Origin: Arthrobacter beigongshangensis
GTDB taxonomy: Bacteria > Bacillota > Bacilli > Bacillales_A > Planococcaceae
NCBI RefSeq assembly: GCF_016820585.1
Contig: NZ_JADHDX010000003.1
Span: 62,001 to 126,000 of the forward strand
Length of the DNA: 64,000 nucleotides
Direction: 5' to 3'
In this document: in pieces, positions 53,549-61,411 of the stretch
Layout of the letters: each line of letters opens with the position of its first letter
Position numbering within the stretch: the stretch's first letter is position 1
Translations under genes and position numbers: made by a program
The notes under the pieces: generated by a model
Told to the model about the DNA's origin: nothing
Seen by the model: the letters and a program-made list of their open reading frames with translations, nothing else
Databases searched by the model: none

Positions 53549-53989
53549 ATGTTAACCTATAAGTCCTTTTGGGGAATACCTGATGGGGAAGTAGTGGTTG
53601 GCATTTTGAAGCTGCATGAAAGTGTCTTTGAAGAATCGGCTACGCTAGTCGATAAAATAAAGTCAAAACCGAAAGTCTTGATGAATATAGCCTTCGATCA
53701 ATCGGTAGTAGTGGGCTATAAAATTGGGTATGAGATGGATGCGCATAAGTATTATAGTTGGTATGGGGCCGTTCATGAGGCGTATCGAGGGCAAGGAATT
53801 GCGGCAGAGCTAATGAAACAGCAACATTGTTTAATAGAGGAAGCCGGCTATACAATTGTTCAAACAAAGACTAGAAATAAGTGGCGTAGCATGCTGATTC
53901 TCAATATAAAAAACGGTTTCGATGTGATGGAAGTATTCACAGACGATGATGGCATTCATAGAATTGTGTTGGAGAAAAAACTAGTATAA
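53549..53989 (+). CDS. GNAT family N-acetyltransferase
   Basis: The 146-residue protein has the GNAT core: strand VVVGYKIGYEM, SWYGAVHEAYRGQGIAAELM with the acetyl-CoA loop RGQGIA, and TKTRNKWRSMLILNIKNGF, ending in short strands. ATG 53549 has GGGGGATT upstream; TTG 53540 is an alternative. It starts 20 bases after helD and may be cotranscribed. Substrate unknown. Confidence 0.88.
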   Translation: MLTYKSFWGIPDGEVVVGILKLHESVFEESATLVDKIKSKPKVLMNIAFDQSVVVGYKIGYEMDAHKYYSWYGAVHEAYRGQGIAAELMKQQHCLIEEAGYTIVQTKTRNKWRSMLILNIKNGFDVMEVFTDDDGIHRIVLEKKLV

Positions 53990-54017
53990 GCGATGAAAAG
54001 CTTATACTAGTTTTTCT
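53980..54017. terminator. Terminator between the acetyltransferase and CPBP genes
   Basis: ACTAGTATAAGC pairs perfectly with GCTTATACTAGT around GATGAAAA; A and T runs on both sides. Confidence 0.88.
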
Positions 54018-54020
54018 ATA

Positions 54021-54671
54021 CTATAAAATATAATTCAAGTACACCAACATAATTCCTAAATCAGCAAGGATATGACTAAGGATAGGGGCGGTGATGGAAT
54101 TTAATTTGTATCTGAAATAGCCCCATAAGAGACCTGCTATAAACACGGGAATAACTGCGATGAAATTGAATGGAAATATGAAAATGAAAATGAGTGACAC
54201 TAAGTGATAAAGACTATAAAAAAAGGAAGTAATGACAACAGTTTTTGCGATACTTACTTTATTTTCAAGGTGCTTGTACATAAAGTTTCTCCAGTATAGC
54301 TCTTCTAAAAAAGGATTGATGAAAATAAGAACTAAGACTAGCCAAATAACATTATCTCCAGTGAAATTCCAATCCATTAATAATTGACGCAGTGCAGTCA
54401 GATCGAATACCGTATCTTTCAGTACAGTCACCGCACCAAAAATAGCTAGTAAAGAAATAACTCCACTAATTAGGCCAACTACAATAGATTGACGACTGAA
54501 TTGGTATTTTAGATTAAATTTGTGTTGTTTATTTCTAATCGAGCTGAACAGTGGAATAAAAAACAGCCAGCCATAAAAGAGCGCAAAAGTAATGAGGACA
54601 CTTTTGAAGATGATTAAACCTATGTAAATCATAATTGTGGGTCCTACTAATAAGAGTGAGAGTTTCTTCAT
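54021..54671 (-). CDS. CPBP family intramembrane metalloprotease
   Basis: The 216-residue membrane protein has CPBP (Abi) motifs: FLEELYWRNFMY near 126 (EExxxR), FFYSLYHL near 155 and ILSHILADLG near 200, each supplying active-site Glu or His. It has about seven hydrophobic segments. Such enzymes process prenylated or signal peptides or provide bacteriocin immunity; the role here is unknown. TGGAGG is just upstream of the start on the minus strand. Confidence 0.87.
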   Translation of the reverse strand: MKKLSLLLVGPTIMIYIGLIIFKSVLITFALFYGWLFFIPLFSSIRNKQHKFNLKYQFSRQSIVVGLISGVISLLAIFGAVTVLKDTVFDLTALRQLLMDWNFTGDNVIWLVLVLIFINPFLEELYWRNFMYKHLENKVSIAKTVVITSFFYSLYHLVSLIFIFIFPFNFIAVIPVFIAGLLWGYFRYKLNSITAPILSHILADLGIMLVYLNYIL

Positions 54672-54757
54672 AATTCCTCCATTTACTTGATTCGCAAAAA
54701 TGATGTTAGAAATAACTTCCTATTGTTAGTTATAATAGTAGTGGAAAATTGTGAGGA

Positions 54758-54792
54758 AAACAAGCCGACTGCTAAATGCAATCGGCTTGTTG
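54758..54792 (-). terminator. Terminator of the KtrB-type gene
   Basis: On the minus strand AACAAGCCGATTGC pairs with GCAGTCGGCTTGTT, followed by T. Confidence 0.85.
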
Positions 54793-56124
54793 TTAACCTG
54801 TGTGAACTTGGTCGTATGGAAAACGAAAGGACTCTTTTCTTTTTTTCAATAATAAAAAGAACAAGGTCAAAGGGCCAATTCTTCCGATAAACATAACGAT
54901 GCACAGAAGTATTTTTCCGACATCACTCAGTTCAGCAGTGATGCCAACCGATAATCCAACAGTTCCGAAAGCGGAAAACACTTCAACGGCTAAGGCCAAG
55001 AGTGGAAGATTTTCAGAAATAGTCAATAGGAATAGTGAGCCCATCACCACAAAAATACTTAAAGTTGTGATAGCTAATGATCGAGTGAGCACATCGGTTT
55101 TAACAGACCTTCCAAATAGATGAGGCTCGGGTATACCTCTTACATATTGAATCGTAGCAAAAATAACGACTATAAATGTTGTCAGCTTAATGCCAGAGGC
55201 TGTCGAAGCACTTCCTCCCCCAATGAACATTAAAAGCATATTAAAGAGTAAAGAAGAATCTTCCATTTCACCGATCGAAACGGCATTAAACCCAGCAGTT
55301 CGCGGTGAAACAGCTTGAAAATAAGAAACAAGAAGCTTTTTAGCTAATGAAAAATCTCCAATCGTATGTGGGTTATGATATTCAAGAATGAACAACACAA
55401 GAGTCGCAACGGCATTGATGAGTAATGTCCCACTTATCATTATCTTCGTGTGTAACGTCCACTTACGAAAGGATTTCTTTGTGAAAATATCTGTAATAAC
55501 GACAAAACCAATACCCCCTACGATAAATAAGGATGATAAAGTAAGGAGCACAACCGGGTCTCCAGAGAACTGGATTAGATTATCTGGAAATAGTGAAAAC
55601 CCAGCATTGTTAAAAGCGGAAATAACATGAAAAACACTGTAATAAATTCCTTTGCCCCAGCCAAAATCAGCCGACCAGTAGACGGATAATAGACTGATCG
55701 CTACCCCCTCAGCAATAGCTACGAAAAGTAAGATCTGCTTAACGAGCTTTACCATGCCACCAATTGATTGTTCGTTGAACGATTCTTGAATGTAAATTCG
55801 GTTTTGCATGCCCACTTTTCTTCCGAACATGATGAGAATAGCAACTGCAAAGGTCATCAGACCAACGCCACCAAATTGAATAAGGATAAGCATAACGATT
55901 TGTCCAAACGATGTTAATGTAGTACCGATATCAAAAACGCTAAGTCCAGTCACGGTCGTCGCCGATGTAGCGGTAAATAAAGCGTCCGTCCATGTAATGG
56001 ACTCAGTCGTTGCAAACGGTAATTTTAATAATAAAGTCCCCATGATAATAAGCAGAAGAAAACTCCCTGCAATCACAATAGGTGGAGATAATCGACGTCT
56101 TGAATGTTCTCTTGAATGCATCAC
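54793..56124 (-). CDS. ktrB: TrkH/KtrB family potassium transporter subunit
   Basis: KtrB-type proteins conduct K+ driven by Na+ or proton gradient, gated by the soluble KtrA/KtrC subunit. The 443-residue protein has the four repeats with filter Gly: TATSATTVTGLSVF, ISAFNNAGFSLF, FQAVSPRTAGFNAV and FSAFGTVGLSVGIT. The N-terminus is basic and short. No KtrA partner is adjacent, as in the B. subtilis ktrD arrangement. Upstream 250 bases contain no obvious c-di-AMP riboswitch. Confidence 0.92.
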   Translation of the reverse strand: MMHSREHSRRRLSPPIVIAGSFLLLIIMGTLLLKLPFATTESITWTDALFTATSATTVTGLSVFDIGTTLTSFGQIVMLILIQFGGVGLMTFAVAILIMFGRKVGMQNRIYIQESFNEQSIGGMVKLVKQILLFVAIAEGVAISLLSVYWSADFGWGKGIYYSVFHVISAFNNAGFSLFPDNLIQFSGDPVVLLTLSSLFIVGGIGFVVITDIFTKKSFRKWTLHTKIMISGTLLINAVATLVLFILEYHNPHTIGDFSLAKKLLVSYFQAVSPRTAGFNAVSIGEMEDSSLLFNMLLMFIGGGSASTASGIKLTTFIVVIFATIQYVRGIPEPHLFGRSVKTDVLTRSLAITTLSIFVVMGSLFLLTISENLPLLALAVEVFSAFGTVGLSVGITAELSDVGKILLCIVMFIGRIGPLTLFFLLLKKRKESFRFPYDQVHTG

Positions 56125-56376
56125 GTATCTCCCCCATCTTTTTTATCCTATAAAATTCCCTTTTTACTAAAGAGTAAACATTGATTATCCAGAAGTTACA
56201 TAACTAGACTAGGCGAAGGGGCTTTAACAAGGGGAGCGAATCATAAAAGTGATAGGATAGTATATGACGGTTACCAGCTTAGATGATTAGTATCACACAA
56301 AGGAACGTTTATTCGATATAATAGAATGTACAAAACCTAATTTATTTCACTTCAAATAGAAAGGAGGTTGAACGGA

Positions 56377-59300
56377 TTGATAACCCAAAAGCAAATCCTA
56401 GACATGTGTGGAAACAGTTCGTTTAAAAGGGGAGAAGCTTTTCATCGTTCGGGAAAAGTGAAGATTAAACAATATAACGGCTCACACTGTCAAGCGGTCG
56501 TGATGGGAACGGAAAACTTTAATGTCACGATAGATGACGATGGAGAAGGGGGGATTCAGACGGAATGCAGTTGTCCTTCGCTACCTTACTATCCGTATAA
56601 ATGCCAGCATGTGGCCGCAGCCATGCATGCCATCTCTAGGCTTGAGGAACCAACGGTGACTGACGGTCTGCTATCCCTTTTCAATGATAAACCTAAAAGG
56701 TCAACTGGACATCAACTTCATTTCGAGGACCGGGAAGTGCTTGACCTGCAGTTCACATGGATGCCTGTTGCCGTCAAGGGCGGGCATATGCTCGGTATCG
56801 AAATTCAAATCGCTTCAGTTCCAGTGGAGCATATTCGAAGCTTTTTGGGTCAGATAAATGAAGGAAAACCTATTCGCCTTTCGCCAACTTATACGTTTGA
56901 TTCGAACCTCCATTGTTTTCCGAATGAAGCGGATGCTGTTCTTCAACAGCTCATTCTTATGAATCATGAGGAAAAGATGTACATAGTTGACGACTCAATC
57001 AGTCCGCAAACTTTACTCATCTCGCCAACGGCATGGGAAGGTCTACTGCCATTTTTAAATAACGCACCGTTAGTCAGATTAGGATATAACGGCAAATATA
57101 TTGTAGGTATGCCTCTATCGCATGAAAGATTACCCGTAAAATTCCGTTTTGACAGGCTGGAAGGCAAGGGGCATTATTTAGAAATCAACGGATTGGCCAA
57201 TATTCTTATCCTCCGGGATTATCAGTCTGTCCTATGCAATGGTCAATTGTTTCAGCTAGACCATGAGGATTGCAAACGTCTCGCTAATCTTAGGCAGATG
57301 GTCGAAGCTTCGGGGACTCGTCAACTACCAATTTCCAATGAACAAATTGGTTTTTTCCTAGAAAAGGTCGTCCCGGGGCTGCGGAGGATTGGTGAAGTTC
57401 AACTTGCCGAAACCATTTTGGACCAACTAGTGAAATCCCCGTTGCAAGCAATGCTTTACGTCGATCGTGTCAATAATCGCCTTTTAGCAAGCTTGGAGTT
57501 CCATTATGAACATATCGTTATTAATCCATTAACAGAAGACGACTTGCCGACGGGCTCTGTACTGGTTCGTGATTTAGAACAAGAAGAAAACATCCTTGCG
57601 TTAATGAAAGAAAGCTCATTTACGGAATACGATGAAGGTTATTTATTGCACAATGAACAATTGGAATATGAATTTCTACAGCATGTCCTGCCTAAATTGC
57701 AAAAGATTGTGAAGGTATATGCGACAACAGCGATCAAGAATCGGATTTTTAGAGGGAATGCCCGTCCGCGGATTCGCGTAAAGTCGCCGGAAGAGCGCAC
57801 AAACTGGCTTGAGTTCAAATTTGAGCTGGACGGTATACCGGACAAGCAAATACGTGAAGTCCTTGAGGCATTGGAGGAGAAAAAAAAGTATTATCGTTTG
57901 CGCAATGGAGCACTTCTTTCATTAGAAACAAAGGAATTTGAAGAAATTCAACGTTTTTTGAATGAAATTCCTGCTGGGCTGGATGATTTGGAGAAAGGTT
58001 TGTCCGTTCCGATAGGGCGTGGAATCCGCATTCTCGCTGGTGCTGATGAGGAGGGAATGTTTTCTGTTGAAGCATCAGCACGTCAGTTCTTTGAACACCT
58101 CCTGAATCCAAGCAGCACAGGAATTGAGGTGCCACAGCAATTGGCAACGGTTCTACGTGATTATCAGAAACAAGGCTACCAGTGGATGAAAACCCTGGCA
58201 TCCCATAGCTTAGGGGGTGTGCTGGCGGATGATATGGGGCTTGGCAAAACACTGCAGAGCATTGCGTTTATCTTGTCCATGCTGCCTGAAATTCGTGAGA
58301 AAAAGCGGCGGGTGTTAATTGTTTGTCCCTCTTCTTTAACATATAACTGGCTGAGTGAGTTTCAGACATTCACACCTGATATTTCTGCAGTAGTCATGGA
58401 CGGACCAAAAAAGGTGAGGACAAAGCGGCGAACTGAATTAGAAGGCGTAGATGTTTTGATTACTTCTTATCCATTGATTCGCCAGGATATTCAGTGGTTT
58501 GAGAAACTAGACTTCCTGACAATCTTTTTTGACGAGGCACAGGCGTTCAAAAATCCATTTACGCAGACAGCACGAGCAATGAAAAAATTGCAGGCTGACA
58601 ATCGATTTGCACTGACGGGGACACCTGTTGAAAATTCAGTGGAAGAACTGTGGTCCATCTTTCATGTCGTATTTCCTGAGTTGTTCATGGGCTTACGGGA
58701 ATATAGTGAACTTACACCAAAAGCAATAGCCCGCCGGATTCGGCCGTTTTTGCTACGGCGGCTAAAAGAAGATGTTCTCGCGGAGCTACCGGGAAAAATC
58801 GAGTCAATAGAGACGACGGAATTGCTGCCAGAACAGAAGGAGCTCTACGCCGCCTATTTAGCAAAGCTGCGCCACGATACATTAAGACACTTGGATAAAA
58901 ACACACTCCAGAAGAATAAAATCCAAATACTTGCTGGATTGACCCGATTACGACAAATTTGTTGTCACCCTGCATTGTTCGTGGACGGTTATCAAGGGAG
59001 TTCTGCGAAGTTTGAGCAGTTGAAACAGCTAATTGAGGAATCCAGGCTCGCCGGAAGAAGGGTATTGATCTTTTCCCAATTCACAAAAATGCTTGGCATT
59101 ATTGGCAAGGAGTTAGCGGTGAGCGGGACTCCATTTTTCTATTTGGATGGAAAAACACCTTCAGAGGATCGGTTGGAAATATGCAATCGATTTAATGAGG
59201 GGGAGCGTGACTTGTTTTTAATTTCATTGAAAGCGGGCGGAGCCGGTCTCAATTTGACAGGAGCTGATACGGTTATTTTGTACGATCTTTGGTGGAATCC

Positions 59301-59514
59301 GGCAGTGGAGGAACAAGCTGCGGACCGTGCTCATCGCATGGGGCAGAAACGGGTTGTCCATGTCGTCAAACTAGTTGCCCGAGGGACGATTGAGGATAAA
59401 ATGAATGAATTGCAGGAGAAGAAAAGAGATTTGATTGAAGAAATCATTGAGCCAAAAAATACGACCAGTACATTGCTAACTGAGGATGATATTCGGGAGC
59501 TGTTGGAAATATAA
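56377..59514 (+). CDS. SWIM zinc-finger SNF2 family helicase
   Basis: The 1045-residue protein has a SWIM finger (CSCPSLPYYPYKCQHVA, about 65-81), a long central region of the bacterial SNF2-associated type, and the Snf2 ATPase with ADDMGLGKT near 620, DEAQ box in IFFDEAQAFKNP near 720, and the helicase C part with LISLKAGGAGLNLTGAD and WWNPAVEEQAADRAHRMGQ. It remodels protein-DNA or transcription complexes, as RapA-related proteins do. TTG 56377 lies 9 bases after AGGAGG; TTG 56368 touches the ribosome site and is unlikely. It is similar in layout to B. subtilis YwqA. Confidence 0.9.
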   Translation: MITQKQILDMCGNSSFKRGEAFHRSGKVKIKQYNGSHCQAVVMGTENFNVTIDDDGEGGIQTECSCPSLPYYPYKCQHVAAAMHAISRLEEPTVTDGLLSLFNDKPKRSTGHQLHFEDREVLDLQFTWMPVAVKGGHMLGIEIQIASVPVEHIRSFLGQINEGKPIRLSPTYTFDSNLHCFPNEADAVLQQLILMNHEEKMYIVDDSISPQTLLISPTAWEGLLPFLNNAPLVRLGYNGKYIVGMPLSHERLPVKFRFDRLEGKGHYLEINGLANILILRDYQSVLCNGQLFQLDHEDCKRLANLRQMVEASGTRQLPISNEQIGFFLEKVVPGLRRIGEVQLAETILDQLVKSPLQAMLYVDRVNNRLLASLEFHYEHIVINPLTEDDLPTGSVLVRDLEQEENILALMKESSFTEYDEGYLLHNEQLEYEFLQHVLPKLQKIVKVYATTAIKNRIFRGNARPRIRVKSPEERTNWLEFKFELDGIPDKQIREVLEALEEKKKYYRLRNGALLSLETKEFEEIQRFLNEIPAGLDDLEKGLSVPIGRGIRILAGADEEGMFSVEASARQFFEHLLNPSSTGIEVPQQLATVLRDYQKQGYQWMKTLASHSLGGVLADDMGLGKTLQSIAFILSMLPEIREKKRRVLIVCPSSLTYNWLSEFQTFTPDISAVVMDGPKKVRTKRRTELEGVDVLITSYPLIRQDIQWFEKLDFLTIFFDEAQAFKNPFTQTARAMKKLQADNRFALTGTPVENSVEELWSIFHVVFPELFMGLREYSELTPKAIARRIRPFLLRRLKEDVLAELPGKIESIETTELLPEQKELYAAYLAKLRHDTLRHLDKNTLQKNKIQILAGLTRLRQICCHPALFVDGYQGSSAKFEQLKQLIEESRLAGRRVLIFSQFTKMLGIIGKELAVSGTPFFYLDGKTPSEDRLEICNRFNEGERDLFLISLKAGGAGLNLTGADTVILYDLWWNPAVEEQAADRAHRMGQKRVVHVVKLVARGTIEDKMNELQEKKRDLIEEIIEPKNTTSTLLTEDDIRELLEI

Positions 59515-59515
59515 A

Positions 59516-59548
59516 GGCCGCTGTAGTCAATACGACTGCAGCGGTTTT
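59516..59548 (+). terminator. Terminator after the SNF2 gene
   Basis: CCGCTGTAGTC pairs with GACTGCAGCGG, followed by TTTT. Confidence 0.85.
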
Positions 59549-59678
59549 GTGATTTACGAGTTATCAATCATTTCTATTCATATTTCACAAAATTGAAAGA
59601 TGTAATTTCATAAATGAACGTGCTGTGTGATAAGATAGATATATAATGTATATTAGAAATTCTAAGGAGTGAATTCCT

Positions 59679-60365
59679 TTGGAGCAGTTAAAAGAGACGA
59701 TTAGACAGTTTAGGATTTTTAAAGACTTATGTGATAAAGAAATTGCACCGTTCCTTGAAATCATCAAAAAGAAAAAACTCGACGATAAAAGCATGGTTTT
59801 CATGCATGATAATCCCATCACGCATGTCTATTTTGTTAGCACTGGAAAAGTGAAAGTATTCCGAAATGACATGTCGGGTAAAGAACAGATTGTTTGTGTC
59901 AAGCAGCCAGGTGATATGTTTCCGCATGTTGGTTTTTTCCGTAAAGGCGACTATCCTGCACATGCGCAAGTCATTGAGGATACTGAACTGTATTTTATTT
60001 CGATTCAAGATTTTGAAGAAGTGCTAATGGCGAATCCCCATTTGGCGATTAAATTATTTAGTGTTTTGGGCGATCAGATTGTGGATGTTCAGCAAAGGCT
60101 TGAAGAAATGGCGTTGCGTAGTACGAATGAAAGGATTTTATTGCTTCTTTTACGTCTTAGTGAGACACATAGAGAAGAGCAGGCGGATGGCTGGATTAAG
60201 TTAAATACAAAATTTACGAATTCAGACCTTGCCAATATGATTGGAACGACGCGGGAGTCCGTCAATCGGATGATTTCACATTTACGAAAAGAACAAGCGA
60301 TTAAGTTAGTAGAAGGTAGTTACTTCATTTATCCTGAAAAGGTACAAGAGGAATTATCGATATAA
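59679..60365 (+). CDS. Crp/Fnr family transcriptional regulator
   Basis: The 228-residue regulator has an N-terminal cyclic-nucleotide-binding-like barrel (about 10-125), a long dimer helix and a C-terminal winged helix (FTNSDLANMIGTTRESVNRMI, about 180-200). The recognition helix reads R192-E193-x-x-x-R197, the pattern CRP uses for TGTGA half-sites, matching the operators at nirK, FNT and both clusters. Only Cys18 and Cys73 are present, with no Fe-S Cys cluster like B. subtilis Fnr, so the signal is not a standard 4Fe-4S; NO or redox sensing is speculation. Start TTG 59679 follows AAGGAG by 9 bases. Confidence 0.88.
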   Translation: MEQLKETIRQFRIFKDLCDKEIAPFLEIIKKKKLDDKSMVFMHDNPITHVYFVSTGKVKVFRNDMSGKEQIVCVKQPGDMFPHVGFFRKGDYPAHAQVIEDTELYFISIQDFEEVLMANPHLAIKLFSVLGDQIVDVQQRLEEMALRSTNERILLLLLRLSETHREEQADGWIKLNTKFTNSDLANMIGTTRESVNRMISHLRKEQAIKLVEGSYFIYPEKVQEELSI

Positions 60366-60418
60366 TTGTGTTCGAATTTTGAGGAGAGGAAAACATAGCT
60401 CTCTATTGAATGAAGTTT

Positions 60419-60478
60419 AAAAGCTATCTCCATTTTGTTTGCATGATTTAGATGCAAATCGAATGGAGATAGCTTTTT
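60419..60478 (+). terminator. Terminator after the Crp/Fnr gene
   Basis: AAAAGCTATCTCCATT pairs with AATGGAGATAGCTTTT, with an inner TTGCAT/ATGCAA stem, followed by T. Confidence 0.9.
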
Positions 60479-60690
60479 CTAATTGAGAATTGAAATAGGA
60501 GATTTAGCCGGAAAATGACTATGTTCGATAAGTTGTCACTATTTCAAAAGACCAAGTAATCCGCTTACTTTATATATGGAAAAATAATATAAAATGCGAT
60601 ACCTATGGGCTTTAAGGGGGTTAAATAATTAGTGCAAACATGTTTGATTAGTAACGAAAATATGAGCCTTTTACGAGATTTATCTGGGTG

Positions 60691-60706
60691 TGTGATTTTA
60701 ATCACA
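60691..60706 (+). promoter_or_regulatory. Crp/Fnr-type operator of heme-copper cluster 2
   Basis: TGTGATTTTAATCACA is identical to the nirK operator at 4540-4555. A TAGAGT box at 60728-60733 gives a start at 60740 and an operator centre at -41.5, but the -10 match is only moderate. Confidence 0.85.
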
Positions 60707-60766
60707 AATGTGAGAAGCATTATCAACTAGAGTGAAGTTAAGGAAAAACACAGGAGGTGAAGTTGG

Positions 60767-60916
60767 ATGGGAGCTCAAAAAGTGAACATCGAAGATAAGG
60801 AGAAGTTTGAACAAGAACATTCACTAAAAGGAACAGTATTTTCCGTAGGTGTTGTAGGGGCAGTTATTCTCGCAATGTGGGTTTTACTATTCGTATTATA
60901 CATGGGAAGAGTATAG
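60767..60916 (+). CDS. Small single-helix subunit (subunit IIa-like), cluster 2
   Basis: This 49-residue frame starts at ATG 60767, 6 bases after AGGAGGTGA, and ends at TAG 60914-60916. A charged N-terminus (MGAQKVNIEDKEKFEQEHS) is followed by one membrane helix (about residues 23-45). It resembles the small subunit IIa of ba3-type enzymes that completes the transmembrane part of a short CuA subunit. It lies 13 bases before the CuA gene. Cluster 1 has no such gene; its CuA protein has two helices of its own. Confidence 0.8.
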   Translation: MGAQKVNIEDKEKFEQEHSLKGTVFSVGVVGAVILAMWVLLFVLYMGRV

Positions 60917-60929
60917 GGAGGGAAAAGAC

Positions 60930-61397
60930 ATGAAAATGCACCGTTATGAAGAATTATGGCTCATCATAAGTGGCGGCATGTTGGTTATCTTCATGTTGAT
61001 CACGGGATATCAAACATTCGCACTAGGCATGGGACCACCAAGTCATAAAGAAACACTAGATCCACAAAAGGTTGATCAAACAGCGCCGTTCGATAACCCA
61101 GGTGTTTACGATCGGGGGAACAATGAATACGAAGTGATTATGACGTTACAAACATTCGGCTTTACACCAAGTAATATTGAAGTACCTGTGGGTGCAAATG
61201 TGACATTCACAATGACTTCTAAAGATGTGGTTCATGGATTCCAAGTAGTAGGTACTAACTTGAACGCGATGGTTATGCCAGGCTATATTCAAAAAATTAC
61301 ACAGAAGTTTGATGAACCTGGTGAATATTTAGTGTTATGTAATGAATACTGCGGAATCGGTCACCAGATGATGAGTACGACAATTACGGTTAAATAA
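60930..61397 (+). CDS. CuA-containing subunit II, cluster 2
   Basis: The 155-residue protein has one N-terminal membrane helix (about 9-33) and an outward cupredoxin domain. CuA ligands are His102 (DVVHGFQV), Cys137, Cys141, His145 and Met148 in CNEYCGIGHQMM. It receives electrons from cytochrome c or another donor for the adjoining catalytic subunit. GGGAGGG precedes ATG 60930. It has a one-helix form, typical of ba3-type and CuA NOR enzymes, consistent with the separate small helix protein just upstream. Confidence 0.92.
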   Translation: MKMHRYEELWLIISGGMLVIFMLITGYQTFALGMGPPSHKETLDPQKVDQTAPFDNPGVYDRGNNEYEVIMTLQTFGFTPSNIEVPVGANVTFTMTSKDVVHGFQVVGTNLNAMVMPGYIQKITQKFDEPGEYLVLCNEYCGIGHQMMSTTITVK

Positions 61398-61411
61398 AGG
61401 AGGGAAGGAAA

